A stretch of 64,000 nucleotides of DNA from Ryuthela nishihirai (lineage: Eukaryota > Arthropoda > Arachnida > Araneae > Heptathelidae). The stretch lies in contig JAWZYU010000007.1 in assembly GCA_038380435.1 (NCBI GenBank), forward strand, positions 85,512,334 to 85,576,333. Direction: 5' to 3'. Position 1 is the first letter of the stretch; the number at the start of each line of letters is the position of its first letter. Under the pieces are notes generated by a model, which did not search any database, had not been told where the DNA came from, and was given only the letters and a program-made list of their open reading frames with translations. The position numbers and the translations under genes were made by a program. Shown piece after piece: positions 21,836 to 33,570 of the stretch.

Positions 21836-22860
21836 TAACCTTTCTCTATGTGAATTCACTGCAAATATAAGATACGACTTTTGAAGAAATAGAACAGTTA
21901 CTCTGACACAAAAAAAAAACAGTTTTACGATACATTCACTTTGAATAAATCCAAAGCAACTGCAAGATTTCTATCTGTTAAAAAAATAAAGATAAAGTTA
22001 TTAGAATAATCGCAGAAGCAGTAGATATTTGTGCCTTAGGTAAGGGATCATCAGCGCAGAGATGAATCTCCTTTCTTCCTAGAGAGAGAGAATGGCGATG
22101 GATAAAGGGCGATGACTTTATCGCTTCAATAGTAGCTAGCCGTTGGATGCGGGAACAGTTACTCGCTCCTTTCCTTCATCGGTGTTAATGTGAAGGTTAC
22201 TGGCCGGGAAGTGTTGGGGGGAAGAAATGATAGAAGGAAGGAAAGGGCTGGAGTTGGGGGAGCGACAATGGAGTACATTTCCGGACGATGGAATGCCGGC
22301 AATTTCCCAGTAGGCTTTGAAAAAGGCGTAGCTCTTACATTTGCGTGGGATGTTACATCTCACAACCAGTTATGCGCCATATCTCACCCTTTTTTAAAAT
22401 AATGCTCGTCCGCACTTCGATGCCGAAACAACAAAAAGGGGGGAGGCGCTGCAGAAAGCACATTTGGATGCATGAATGAGTCGACGACATTCAAGTTGCT
22501 GGGAAATAATGTTTAGCGAGGGATCTGTTTGCTTGCGAAAAATAGAGGAAAAGAATGGATTTTCGGTAAATAACATAAAATGTAGGCTGCTTTATTTAAT
22601 TTGAATTGTAGATTTTAACACTGCTTGACGAAGAATCGTTAAGCCAACTCTGAATTTTTTTAGCCTTTTTTGGGGAATAAACCACCCCCCCCAAAAAACT
22701 GGAAACTTATACGTAGATATGGAATTCTACAGAGAGCAAAATGTAATTTTCTCATCTTAAATATCAAGTTTTTTAATTCTTTATCCCCTGATAACGCTAC
22801 ATTTGGTAAAAGTATTCCCCAGTGGTAATTTGAAGAATGGAAACAAAAAGGGCCTCGCAA
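21836..22860. other. Unassigned region, locally GC-richer
   Basis: About 22050-22480 is less AT-rich than its neighbours and has overlapping short frames on both strands (22190-22402 +, 22136-22363 -). I see no domain, splice-site pair or transposon motif, so no gene is called. Confidence 0.35.
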
Positions 22861-23215
22861 AAAAATAGACAAGAATGGGTTTAATATAAAATGAGTCAGA
22901 AATTATCTTGGCAACAAAGTACAGGGAATTGAACTTGGTTAGAATGGAGCCACCAATGATCTTGGTAAGTAAATAGACAAATGAATGGATGAAACTCATT
23001 TTCTAGTGGGATTGTTCCGCAAATAGACACTGTAAATGGTACGAAAGGGTCATTAATGGAATTGGTAGCGAATTAAAACAATGGAATTTGCAAGAATGGG
23101 TTCATCAGAGATATTGGTAGATAAGTATGCAATGAATTCGACATAAATGATGTCATTAATTGTCTTAGTAAGGAAAGTAATCACCAATGAGTTTTATCAG
23201 AAAACAGACGTCAGT
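22861..23215 (+). repeat. Degenerate tandem repeat
   Basis: The words gaatgg, 'aatgatcttggtaagtaaa' and attggtag recur at roughly 70-80 bp. The units are strongly diverged. Confidence 0.45.
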
Positions 23216-23243
23216 GGGCTTTGTAACAAAACAGAGAGACTTA

Positions 23244-24428
23244 CACTGAGAGGCTAAAAGTCATGGGAATAACAGATAAAGTAGAACTAGCACGCTGTTC
23301 TCGTAACCAATGCGTTGAACGTCAACCTCAGAATGGCGTTGCGGCAAGCCTGTAAACCCAACATTCATTTCGGAGTAGTTGTTAATTAAGCATGGCTACA
23401 CGTCGTGAGTTGTCTGAATTGAACGTGGCTTGATCGCTGGTGGCAGAAGGATGGGTCATGCAATATCGGAGATCGTTCAGGAATTCGGTTTTCCCAGGTC
23501 TACGGTGTCAAGAGTTTATCGTCAGTATTCTATTGATGGCATTTCCACACACGTAAACCAGCGAACGTGCAATTGACGAACGGAACTCGCGTCGGTTGTC
23601 ACGAATGGTAACAACCAACAGCTGGGATATAGTGCATGAAATCTGCCAAACTGAATGCGGGCCAAACACCAAACGTTTCCGAAAGGACTGTCCGTCGCCA
23701 CCTGCACTCCATCGGATTTGGTAGACAAAGACCCATTCGTATCCCATTGCTTACACGTCATCACAGAGCTCAACAACTGGAATGGGCCTAAAGACATCGA
23801 AATTGGACAGTAAAACAGTGGCGTCAGGTAGCATGGTCCGAGGAATCAAGGTTTCAGTTGTTTCGAGCTGACGGTTGCCTTAGAATGTGGCATATACCCC
23901 TTGAAGCCATGAACCCTTTCTGTCTGCAAGGTACTGTTAAGGCTGGAGGCGGTTCTGTGATGGTGTGGGGTGTGTTCACGTGGTCTACGTTGGGCTCTCT
24001 CATCCGTTTGGAGCAATCAGTGACAGGTATGAGATATGTGGATATTCTCTCAGATCACCTGCACCCCTTCATGACTCTCGAGCACCCTGATGGTGAAGGG
24101 GTATTCCAACAAGATAATGCAATATGTCACCAATCTTTGGTTGCTAGGAAGAGAATCGAGGAACACTTCACGGACTTTACCACCATGAATTGGCCTCCAC
24201 GGTTCCCCGATCTGAACCCCTTGGAGCATCTGTGAGACAACATGGAAACAAGCTTACCATGCAAGACAATTATGGTCTACACTGCAGGATGTGTGGACTG
24301 CCATCCCTGCAGAACGGTACCGGCAACTCGTTGACTCCATGCCACGACTTGTGGCTGCACTGCTGAGGGCTCGAGGAGGACCAACCAGTTATTAGGCACG
24401 TATCCCATAACTTCTGGCCTCTCAGTTT
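23244..24428 (+). mobile_element. Nearly full-length Tc1-like transposon
   Basis: The left terminus 'cactgagaggctaaaagtca' (from 23244, preceded by TA) is matched by an inverted right terminus ending 'tggcctctcagtt' near 24428. The interval of about 1.2 kb is normal for Tc1-like elements. It contains one recognisable transposase reading frame, broken by frameshifts. Confidence 0.88.
23392..24380 (+). pseudogene. Tc1-like transposase pseudogene
   Basis: It begins MATRRELSEL at 23392, with a 1-nt frameshift near 23417. A helix-turn-helix segment follows: GHAISEIVQEF then PRSTVSRVYRQY, about 23450-23530. The first catalytic site reads WSEESRFQLF near 23835, with Glu in place of the usual Asp. 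The continuous frame 23858-24235 has GGGSVMVWGVF, then QQDNAICHQS with the second Asp. It ends in PDLNPLEHL with the catalytic Glu. A TGA then replaces the usual Trp codon before DNM at 24233-24235. The enzyme would bind the termini and integrate at TA, but this copy is inactive. Confidence 0.93.
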
Positions 24429-24791
24429 TACTAAACTTTTTAATTTTACTAAAACTCGTTTCAGCCACTGCTGCTACTTGTGTTTCCGAGTTTCCTTCTC
24501 ATTTTTTTTCTGAAATAATGTTTTTCTTTAGAAAATAATTATTTTATTGGGGAAAATTTTTCTTTTGAATTTAGCATTTGCTTCTAAAGAGTTCTGACAA
24601 GGAACCGCCAGTATAACGTGTCATAAAGAAGATCTCTCAAAAAAGATGAGATCTCAGCAGAAAGAATTTTCTTTTCTTATCCAGAGTTCATTTCAAAGTA
24701 TCTAGGAGCCACAACTAATCATGTTAACTCTTCTCAAAATTTTTAAAAGTCATTTTGAGAAAAATTACTATTTCTGAGAAGAGTCTTACTA
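24429..24791. other. Spacer, nothing recognised
   Basis: AT-rich, no feature. Confidence 0.4.
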
Positions 24792-25089
24792 CACTGGTTT
24801 CCATAAATTAAGGAAAAGCCCTAGGTTAAGTCAATGGGAAGCTATCGTCAATGCTCTATAACTTCTAAAATAAATTTTCCTGTTTTGAAAAATGTGATTG
24901 CAGATAAAGATCTCAACCAAATAAATCAATATCTCGATTTTCAACAATATTTGTTCAGTGTTTAATGAATTATGGAAGTTTGAATATTTAACAACAGCAA
25001 TGCCAATCTTAAGACACTTTTACAAAACTGAATAATAGTGAAAGAATTCTTTACACAAAATTCTAAAATACAAACTTATTACGACGTCG
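24792..25089 (+). mobile_element. One arm of a TA-flanked long-inverted-repeat MITE
   Basis: It begins 'cactggtttccataaattaa' after TA at 24790-24791 and stays similar to the left arm of the 60380-60955 element. The later part matches that element's interior and right arm. The other end is disrupted by the fold-back structure that follows. Confidence 0.75.
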
Positions 25090-25399
25090 TTATTAACATG
25101 GTTCTGATTAATAACCTGATTAAAGTTCTAATTAATTTCCTTAATGGAACATCACTGAAAATGGCGCAAACATCGACGCAGGAAGTATTTAAAAATGAGT
25201 AAATATCTTCCTTTCTATTTGCTCTTTATGTAAGTTTGATTGTTTTTTTTTTTCATTTAAGGAATCAATTCCCTTGCAATAATTGTATTTTATCTAAATA
25301 TTTATTTCATTCTTCAGTGTTGAACCAAGTAAGTAAATTTCGCCAGTTTCGTTATCTTGTCCGCATTGATTTATAAATCTTGTCGTAGTCTTGTCCGCA

Positions 25400-25495
25400 T
25401 TGATATATATTTTTATTGTAGACTTTGATACAATACGACTTTGATACAATACTTATTACGACGACTTTGATACAATACTTATTACTAAGTTTTAA
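25400..25495 (+). repeat. Short tandem repeat in the fold-back interior
   Basis: Three partial units of 'gactttgatacaatactta' lie at 25422-25490. The same word occurs inverted in the interior of the MITE at 60640-60665. Confidence 0.7.
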
Positions 25496-26159
25496 TTAAC
25501 TTCTGAAGTCAATTTTAGTGGCTGGCATTGTTATTATGGCATTAGAACCATTAGTGTTGCTTAATGGTTTTCTTTCTGTTAAAGTTAAACGCTTTATTTT
25601 GTAAAAAGCGATAAGACCTCTTTTCGTACCGCAAAAAGCATCGAAAACGAATGTTACGATAGTAGCGTTAAAGATAAGTGGTAAAAGAATAAACCTGATG
25701 TTTTTCTCTTGGAAAAGTGGAAAAATACACTATTTGTAGAAATATGCATAGTATTTTAGCGGTAATTAATATTTTCTCTGAACCCAACCCCCATATACAT
25801 TTTCCCATATGAAACCGAAGTAACAAAATCGCCAATACTTCCTTGAAGTATTCGAACTTTTATCTTAACAAGAATAAGTTAAATCAAGGGAAAAGCGAAA
25901 AAATTGAAATATTTTCAAATATTCTTTTCTTAGTTTTCGAATCTCCCTGGTGAGGCATGTAACTTGTTTATTAGTTGCTCGTTTAAAAACTTTTGATCTG
26001 ACTGTCTGATCTGATTTCTGGAGTAACTTAAACGAGTTTTTATATACCGTGAATGTTGGAATAATATTCATGGCTGAAATTCACACAATATGTTCAATAA
26101 TTCATGGCTGAAATTCACACACTGAAATTCACACGAAATTTATCCTTTAAACAGCTAAA

Positions 26160-26345
26160 AGTATTGACATTTTGCACACGGGGTCAGGGCTTAACGTTTT
26201 GTCCGATAGACGACGACTATATGTACCACGTCCAAGGGTATCCCATTTCTCAATGAGGGTAGACGGTGGATAGAAAAGGAAATATTAACGCATGCGTAGT
26301 GGGGATTCGATCACGGGACCGTTAGATTAGGAGTCACTATAAAAA
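26160..26345 (-). repeat. Possible tRNA-derived SINE fragment
   Basis: On the minus strand, a box B-like gatcgaatcccc lies near 26310-26322 beside a tRNA arm-like stretch. No box A is found, so this is tentative. Confidence 0.4.
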
Positions 26346-26783
26346 CCTCCGGATAAATGAAACTGTATCTTGCTGATGTCATGCTTTGCCTTCCACTATG
26401 GTGATTTTGGGCTTCATTTCAAAATGATCACGAACCTCGTTGACTTTCCATAATTTCCCACTCTGTCAAAACTTTGCTTAAATGTTTGCTTTGAACTATA
26501 AATCGATGCGGACAAGATAACGAAACTGGCGAAATTTACTTACTTGGTTCAATACTGAAGAATGAAATAAATATTTAGATAAAATACAATTATTGCAAGG
26601 GAATTGCTTCCTTAAATGAAAAAAAAAAAACAATTAAACTTACATAAGGAGCAAATAGAAAGGAAGATATTTACTCATTTTTAATTACTTCCTGCGTCGA
26701 TGTTTGCGCCATTTTCAGCGATGTGCCATTAAGGAAATTAATTAGAACTTTAATCAGGTCATTCATCAGAACCATGTTAATAA

Positions 26784-27714
26784 GAGAGCAAAAATTTAGT
26801 CATTAACATTAATCTATGCACAGAGGTGTGCTTCTTCTGCAATTAATGTTTGGAAAAGAATCTGAAAAGGGGTTTAAGTAAATGGGGCGTCCATAAATTG
26901 CGTAAAACTCCAAAAGATTTAGAAATGTTTTTGTGTTCTGTTATATAGAGAGGAGAAGATTCAGATGGGGCATTACGTAATGCTAAAATGTTACACCAAT
27001 TAGCATTGCATTTTTCGCTTTCTGGTGATAAAAGTCAGATGATTGAGGGTTGGTCAGTAAATGACATGGTCGTAATATACTCGTATTTTTTGGTCGACAT
27101 ATAGCGTTTGGCCAATTTATTATAAATTCCTACCAATATTTCGTTGTATATATTAGGGTACATTTCCCAATCTTCAATGTTTTCGATTCTCCGCACAATG
27201 GCGATCGTTGAAATGGATTTTAAAGCACATGATAAGAATTACAGACTTCAGACCAATATTTATTTTCAAATCCCGAATTTTGTTAATATTACGATAAAAA
27301 TCTTAAAGAGTTAAAGTGCCGGAGATCTTTAACCAGTTACCAAGAAAAATCATATATCTAACTAATTTTAGTGAGTTTAAGTTAAAGGTTAAAAACTATT
27401 TAAAGAATGTCTTTTAATCTGTAATCCTAAGAAAACCTGCATCTATGTGACTTTTGTGTTCTCTTTTAATATGTTCACGTATGTATGAAAACTAATGCTC
27501 ATCAATATTTCCTGCAGATAAGCTATTAGCTTTGCGGGTCAAATGTATAAAATATCTCCACATGTGTGTTTTGTGAGATGACGTTGATGATGAATAAATA
27601 TATTATATATACTGCTAGAGGTCCTGTCTCTCGGCTGATGAACTGTAGCAGCTCTGTTTTGTCATACAGTTCCTGCCGATAAATACCAGTCAGTCAGAAC
27701 CTTTTTCCTCCCGC
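26784..27714. other. Unassigned AT-rich region
   Basis: No supported coding or repeat feature. Confidence 0.4.
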
Positions 27715-27880
27715 TTTTGCTAGGATTGGAGGACGTTTTTCGAGACTGTTGCCATTCTCCATACACTTGGGATATTGTGTCCCGTGATTTTCCGCCGAGT
27801 TTCATCGCCTCCATTAGGGATGCTCCTGCCCATCATTCTCCAACGATGAGCCCCTTTCGTAGTCCGTCACAGATCAGCCT
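27715..27880 (-). pseudogene. Tc1-like transposase helix-turn-helix fragment
   Basis: The minus strand reads GLIVGE, a stop, WAGASLMEAMKLGG, then SRDTISQVYGEW and RKTSSNPSKSG. This is the N-terminal DNA-binding layout of Tc1-like transposases, with ISxVYxEW in helix 3. The catalytic domain is absent. The plus-strand frame over it is incidental. Confidence 0.72.
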
Positions 27881-28132
27881 TTTTACACATGCTTTCCACC
27901 ATGCCTTTATGGGTTTTTATACGACTTCGTAGTGATGTAAAATACTTAAATCAGTGAGAAAATTTGCATACATTGGCATGTTTCATGGTACTTTGTGCGT
28001 CCATTGTACTTGTGCCTTTATAATACTTTTGCCAGGAAGTTCAGACGTCCATAACAACTGATATTCTTAACATATTGCTAAAGCCATATTTGTCACAACA
28101 GTATCTACATGTCAGTTTCCTGCAAAAATGCA
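27881..28132. other. Spacer, nothing recognised
   Basis: No feature identified. Confidence 0.4.
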
Positions 28133-28311
28133 CCTGTGCACGTTAAAGAACACGCTGGATGACCTTGACGAGAGGCTACCATCTGTCTCCCAAAAGCTGT
28201 TCCAGTGGGTTCCCTCCCCCAACCTTCTCTGAGCCTTCGGGGTCCATGTGACCTGGCCAATTTGGCCATGGTGTGCAAAAAAGTGCAGCTCAGAGGTAAA
28301 ACAACCCAACC
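28133..28311 (+). repeat. 5'-truncated SINE-A copy
   Basis: It starts at 'cctgtgcacgttaaag' in the core domain and runs to 'aaaacaacccaacc'. The tRNA head is missing, as in 5'-truncated retrotransposition products. Confidence 0.92.
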
Positions 28312-28320
28312 CTGAAAAAA

Positions 28321-28545
28321 TAGGTTGTTATACCTCTGAGTGGCTCTTTTTTGTACAGAATGGACTAAACGACAAGGTCACGAGGACCCCAACGACTCAG
28401 AGAAGATTGTGGAAGAGGATTCACTGAACAGGTGTGAGATGGAAGCATCACTTTAAGGCTAATCATCGATGTCCACAGGGTATGGCACTTCAGAACACTG
28501 AAACACGACTTAATATCCCATTCCACGGAGAGGCATGTACCAAGG
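28321..28545 (-). repeat. Degenerate SINE-A copy
   Basis: Tail first: 'taggttgttatacctctgag', then 'caaggtcacgaggacccc' and 'cacagggtatggcact'. The head is lost. Confidence 0.82.
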
Positions 28546-28617
28546 AAATCTGCGCTCAGTGTATGCATCTTACTGTGCACCTGGAATCTCATCTTCATCT
28601 CAGACCACTACCGCCCA

Positions 28618-28955
28618 GGACTTGACCAGTCGGTAGTGCGCCAAGTTCGTAATCTGCAGTTTCCTGATTCGAGTCCTGTCTGGCCTAGTGTTGAGATTTA
28701 TCTCCGCAAAATTGCCCACGGTCACTAGAGGACACGAATAGGCATGGAAAGGCCACTGTCCGTCTAATGGTATGTTAAGCCGTGGCCCGTTTGCGGTAGA
28801 GCCATACCCTGTGCACGTTAAAGAAGCGTTGACGGGAGCTACCATCTGTCTCCCAACAGCAATTCCAGTGGGTCCCCTTCCCGAACCTTCTCTGAGCCTT
28901 CAGCTCAGAGAAGTTTAGTCCATTGTGTTTAAAAAGCGCCGGTCGTAGGTAAAAT
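28618..28955 (+). repeat. SINE-A copy, moderately diverged
   Basis: Box A ('cagtcggtagtgcgcc') and box B ('gattcgagtcctg') are recognisable. A 10-20 bp piece of the middle is deleted near 28825. It ends 'ggtaaaataaccgaat'. Confidence 0.88.
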
Positions 28956-29811
28956 AACCGAATCCTTGCAAATCAATTATTTGTTTAGTTTCTTCCCAAT
29001 GTTTGAAGTGAAAAGGCAATAGTACCTTTCCAGTCAGACCAGAAAAAGGATTGTTTCACCTTGATTTACTTCTGCCCTGCAGGGTTGTTTCGTCCAAGTC
29101 GAGTATAGGATATTTCCAATAGTCATAAATATATGAGATACTATCGGAAAAACTTTTTTGTGCAAACCGTGGATATCGTGTGCTGGTAGTAATATGGCAG
29201 AGAGAATTAATATCGTTAAACATGTAAGACGCGAGCTACACTTCGTAAACTTCGAAGACGTTGACGAAAAAGAAAATTTTGTTTCTGCAGATTCTGCATT
29301 AGTCGGCTTTCTGAAGCGACGGAAAACAAGGAATTTTTTGGAAGAAAACTTTTCGTGCTTCAGTTTTCTCTGCCTTCTCGTGATCACAAATGATTGCAGT
29401 CGAATAACAAGTTGATCGATAAAGCTCGAGAGCTGACTTCTAGTTATTGTGAAATAGAGCACTATGCTCTCTTTCATTATTGTGGAGCTTCCAGGCTATA
29501 TCTTCGAAATCAAATTCGCAGTCTGTTTATGAAATTTGAGAGTAAAAAAAACTTATTTTCAAGCGAATCATTTGACACGGAATTTTATTCAAGGACTGAA
29601 ATTAGGAGAGAGACGTACAGCTTTTAAAAGGGTGAAATGTCGGAGGAAAAGAAATAAAATGAAGGGTGAAAAATCAGCAACAGAAGGGCGAATTTTGTTT
29701 GAAAAGTAATGAAATGTGCAGTGACATATAAGTTAAAATAAATTAAACCAAGGGTGAAGTATAAGATGGAAAGGTAAAATATATGATGGCTTTCTATGAT
29801 CTTGCAGAAAT
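28956..29811. other. Unassigned region with overlapping frames on both strands
   Basis: A 147-residue minus-strand frame (29034-29477) overlaps two plus-strand frames (29158-29415 and 29394-29627). None has a motif I recognise. The plus-strand peptides (VRRELHFVNFEDVDEKENF) look somewhat more protein-like, but no gene can be supported. Confidence 0.3.
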
Positions 29812-29868
29812 CGGTTTAGCATTACTATACTGGAGGTGCATTTTGTCACCTTTCTCTTTAGTTTGATT
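29812..29868 (+). repeat. Short RTE-like fragment abutting the Jockey/CR1-like element
   Basis: 'ggtttagcattact' and 'ggtgcattttgtc' with 'cctttctctttagtttg' match the GVRQGCILSPFLFSL segment of the RTE-like elements (compare 32637-32702). The joining base precedes FADD of a different element. Confidence 0.65.
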
Positions 29869-29980
29869 TGCTGATGATACCAAAATTGTTTTCAAAAACT
29901 CAAATAGTAGTGAACTGTATCTGGACATCAGTCATGATATAGATTTAATAACAAGCTGGTTTAACAATAACCTATTACGT

Positions 29981-30590
29981 AATGTAATGTACCTGTAAAT
30001 GATAGCTAGGTAGTCACTGGAAGGAGAGCTATGCATAAATCCCCTGTGATGATGCATACAACCGGCCAGGCCTAGCACCTAATGTCCGACCACGCCTTCT
30101 CGTGGTGCAGACTCTCCTTTCTTGACAGAATTACAGTACCTTTCAGAAGAGATACTCACATGTGGAAGTGAACGGAAGCGGAGGGCTGCCAGATTAGTGT
30201 GGCCTACTAATCGGGAAAACTATGGCCACTTTTCTTTTTTTTTCTACCATACTGAGCACTGGTCAACCACACAGGGTCCTGGTGCTGACCATATAAACCC
30301 ACTGGACTGGACAGATATATGGCTCTGAGCTTGATTATTGATCCTGATTTTGCTCACTGGTGGGCTTCTGTGGAGGGAAAATCTTCCACTGTGTTTTCTG
30401 TTTGTTTGTGAGTTGACAGCCCCAAGTGAATAGATTCACAGGATATGTTTATCAGCTGGTGGATAATCCTGAGCAGAGGTCATCGCAGGCACCTAAACTC
30501 TTTGCTTCTATTGGCATCGTCAAATTCTACATTGGAGGAAGTCTTCCAGTGTAGATGGCTTCAGCCTTTAGTGGTGGGGGAACGGGTCTT
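29981..30590 (+). promoter_or_regulatory. 5' leader of RTE copy 2
   Basis: This is the stretch between the target duplication and the first endonuclease motif. By position it should hold the element's internal promoter, as in other full-length non-LTR elements. I see no specific promoter motif. The short frames within (30122-30328, 30445-30708) have no domain. Confidence 0.5.
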
Positions 30591-30599
30591 TGCCCCATG

Positions 30600-31470
30600 T
30601 CTGCGATTAGGGGGCTGTTTGATATTGTCGGCATTCCCTCTCTCAATAAACATAGTTTCTTTAAACATCCTAGTAACCATTTTCTCTCCATATGTAGTTG
30701 GAATGTGAGGACTCTGCACAGAGCTTTTTCTCTTGATGTCCTCAAACAAGAATTCCACCATTATAATTTAGATATTCTCGGCTTGCACAAGACCAGATGG
30801 ACAGATAAAGGTAAGATTCTTAAATATAATCTTAAATTTCTCTTTTTCAGGGAGGGACGACAATAAGCATCACCAAGGCGTGGGTCTGCTTCTCAGCAGA
30901 CACGCTAGTGATGCTCTTCTAGGATATGAGTGCATTAATGAAAGGTTTCTTACAGCAAAATTTCAGACAAGCGTTAAAGACTTGAATGTTATCTGCTGTT
31001 ATGCCTCCACTAAGGATGCCGATGAGGATGAGAAGGATAGGTTTTATGGACAACTTCAGGATATTTTGAATTCTGTCAAGAAAGGAGATATTACCCTTGT
31101 TCTTGGTGACTTCAGTGCCAAAGTTGGTACTGACTCTGACCTTTGGCGAGGAGTAATAGGCCCTTTTGGTATTGGTAGCTGCAATGGCAATGGGCAACGT
31201 CTCTTACAGATAAGTAAACTCAATGGATTCAGAATAACTAATATTTATTACAAACACCGCGACATACATAAGTACACATGGGTTTCACCCGATGGGCTGC
31301 ATAAGAATATGATTGATTATATATTAATTAACAGCAAATGGGGCTAGTTCTGTTAGGAATACATTGTCATACAGGGGAGCTGAAATTGGATCTGACCATT
31401 ACCTTGTTAAAAGTGTCTTGCAACTTAAACTTTAAAAGTGTTGTGCTAGGGACTTTTAATAAAGCTCTGA
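30600..31470 (+). pseudogene. Endonuclease domain of RTE copy 2
   Basis: CSWNVRTL lies near 30690-30715, and LDILGLHKTRWTDKG near 30765-30810. The Lys in HKTRW replaces the catalytic Glu of the usual ETRW. A frame change occurs near 30855. The next frame (30880-31347) carries LVLGDFSAKVG near 31095-31125, where Ser replaces the Asn of GDFNA. It ends with MIDYILINSKWG, followed by a second frame change and GSDHYLVKS near 31395. The domain order is that of the EEP nuclease fold that nicks target DNA. Frameshifts and at least two active-site changes make it inactive. Confidence 0.88.
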
Positions 31471-31792
31471 AAGCCCCAGTTATAGCCATAGCTTACCATG
31501 ATAGATTACTTAGTCATTATAATAGTCATGGTATGCTTACTACTGAAGTTGAGCAAGAATGGGATCATTTTATACAGGCTTTTTTGGAAACTAACAGTAC
31601 CCTTTTAGGAAAAAAGGAGCAGAAGAGCAGAATTATCTGAGTGATAAGGCATTTGAGCTTATTTTAGAAAGAAAGAACTTCAGGAATGTCCTTAATCAAT
31701 ACCCTACTAGTCCTAATAGAAAGCATTACAGAGAACGTAATAAACGTGTAAAAGATCAGTTAGCTGCTGATAAGAATCTTTGACTTGATGGT

Positions 31793-33556
31793 TTGGCTGA
31801 AAAGGCCGAGAAAGCAGTTAGACAGCACAACAGCAGAGAGCTGTACCAGATAGTTAATGTTTCGTGTGGTAGAAAACGGACAGGTATACAGGGATTGAAG
31901 GATAAACAAGGTACGGTTATAGAAGGTGGGGATTCTGTCATGGCTAGGTGGGCTGAGCATTTCAGTGATATTCTAAACAATGTGATTCTATAAGTTCTAC
32001 TCCCATTGTTTGTAATGATGATAAATGCATTGGCGGCTTTAATGTTGGCCCTATAACACAATCTGAAGTTATTTTGGCTATTTCTAAACTTAAACTTCAT
32101 AAATGCCCAGGGGTAGATGAAATTACTACAGAAATGCTCAGAGCTGGGAATGTTTCGGTTACCACTTGGATGACTGAAATTTTGAATAACTTTTATGATA
32201 AAGGCATGGTTCCTAAAGATTTTACCAGAGCTATTATTATCCCTATTTTCAAAAAGGTGATCACAGTTCCTGTGATAACTATAGGGATATCAGCCTACTC
32301 TCTGTTCCAGGTAAAGTTCTTTCCATGATTGTGCTTAATAGAATTAAGAATATGGTTGGCAGGCAATTGCCTGATGAGCAATGTGGATTCAGAAGTGGTA
32401 GGGGATGTGTGAATCAGATATTTTTACTTAGGCAAATTCTTGAGAAATGTTTAGAGTTTCAGAAATCTTTGGTTGCTAGCTTTGTTGATTTCAAAAACGC
32501 TTTCGACTCTGTTGATCGTCTTAATTTGTGGTTGATTTTGAGATCATATGGTATACCAGACAAATTAGTTAACATAATGAAAGCTCTCTATAATAACACT
32601 GAGTCGTGTGTGAGAGTTGGTAAGGCTTGTAGCAATTGGTTTAGCATTACTTCTGCTGTTCGACAAGGGTGCATTTTGTCTCCTTTTCTCTGTAGTTTGG
32701 TTATTGATTACGTTATGCGAAATTCACTTCAAGGGAAAGATTTTGGTCTTAAATGGGCAGGAGATACGAAAATTGCTGATTAAGATTAAGCTGATGATTT
32801 AGCCCTTTTGGCAAATGATGTTGATGAGATGAGCTCTTTCATTCGAGCTGTTGATGAAACTGGTAGTAGAGTAGGTTTGGTGATAAACGGAGAGAAAACT
32901 AAAGTGATGAAAATTGGTCAGGCAGGTTGTGATTCAGTTCATCTGAATGGTTGCAGTCTTGAGCAGGTGTCACAGTTTAATTACCTTGAGAGCTGCGTAA
33001 CTGATACTGGTGATGTGCGGCATGAGATTAACAAACGAATAGGGATTGCTGCCGGGACTTTTATGAATCTGTGGAGAGTGTGGAGAAATTGGCGTATACA
33101 TCTAAAGACTAAATTAGACTGTATAGTAGTTTGGTTCTTTCTAGGGTTAGTTATGGTAATGAAACGTGGATGCTTAGTAAACAAGATAAGAGAAAACTAG
33201 ATGCTTTTGATTCTAGATGCTTACGCAGTATCTTGGGCATTAGGTGGTTCAACTTTGTAACTAATGATGAGGTTAGGCAAAGGAGTTTGCAACCTCCTTT
33301 AACCAGCATATTGTTCAGAGAGAGACTCCGTTGGTTTGGCCATGTTGCCCGTATGGATAATTATAGATTGGTGAATAGGGTTATGAAGAGTGTGCCTAAA
33401 GGCCTCAGAAAGAAGGGGAGACCTGGGATGCGGTGGGCAGACAATGTTAAACAGGACCTTGTTAGAATTAGTGTGCAGTGGCCAGATGCAGTAGATGTAG
33501 CTCAGGATAGACTTGCTTGGAGAACTAAATTGCACGGTCTGGTTGGACCTCCGTAG
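31793..33556 (+). pseudogene. Reverse transcriptase domain of RTE copy 2
   Basis: Blocks in order are CGRKRTGIQGLKDKQG (about 31866), KLHKCPGVDEITTEML (about 32090), IIIPIFKK (about 32230), FVDFKNAFDSVD (about 32483) and VRQGCILSPF (about 32658). The catalytic box near 32783-32800 reads I-A-D-stop-D-stop-A-D-D, so Tyr of YADD is TAA. The C-terminus is GRPGMRWADNVKQDL and AQDRLAWRTKL, ending at 33556. A missing A in the run near 32257 and the GTGATTCTATAAG stop near 31980 are shared with copy 3. Confidence 0.93.
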
Positions 33557-33570
33557 CCCATGGCTGTTTG

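Larger units (their letters stand above)
25090..26783. repeat. Large fold-back: 285-bp inverted arms around 1.1 kb
   Basis: The left arm (25090-25374) and right arm (26497-26783) are close reverse complements, for example 'tatcttgtccgcattgattt' against 'cgatgcggacaagataacg'. No transposase is visible in the 1122-bp interior. It could be a fold-back transposon, or two inverted copies of one repeat. Confidence 0.88.

Noticed and set aside
22136..22402. Possible exon in the GC-richer patch
   Set aside because: Frames are open on both strands with no splice-site pair or domain. Composition alone is not enough.
29034..29477. 147-codon minus-strand frame as a host gene
   Set aside because: No recognisable domain, a competing plus-strand frame, and low-complexity content. 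I could not support it from sequence alone.
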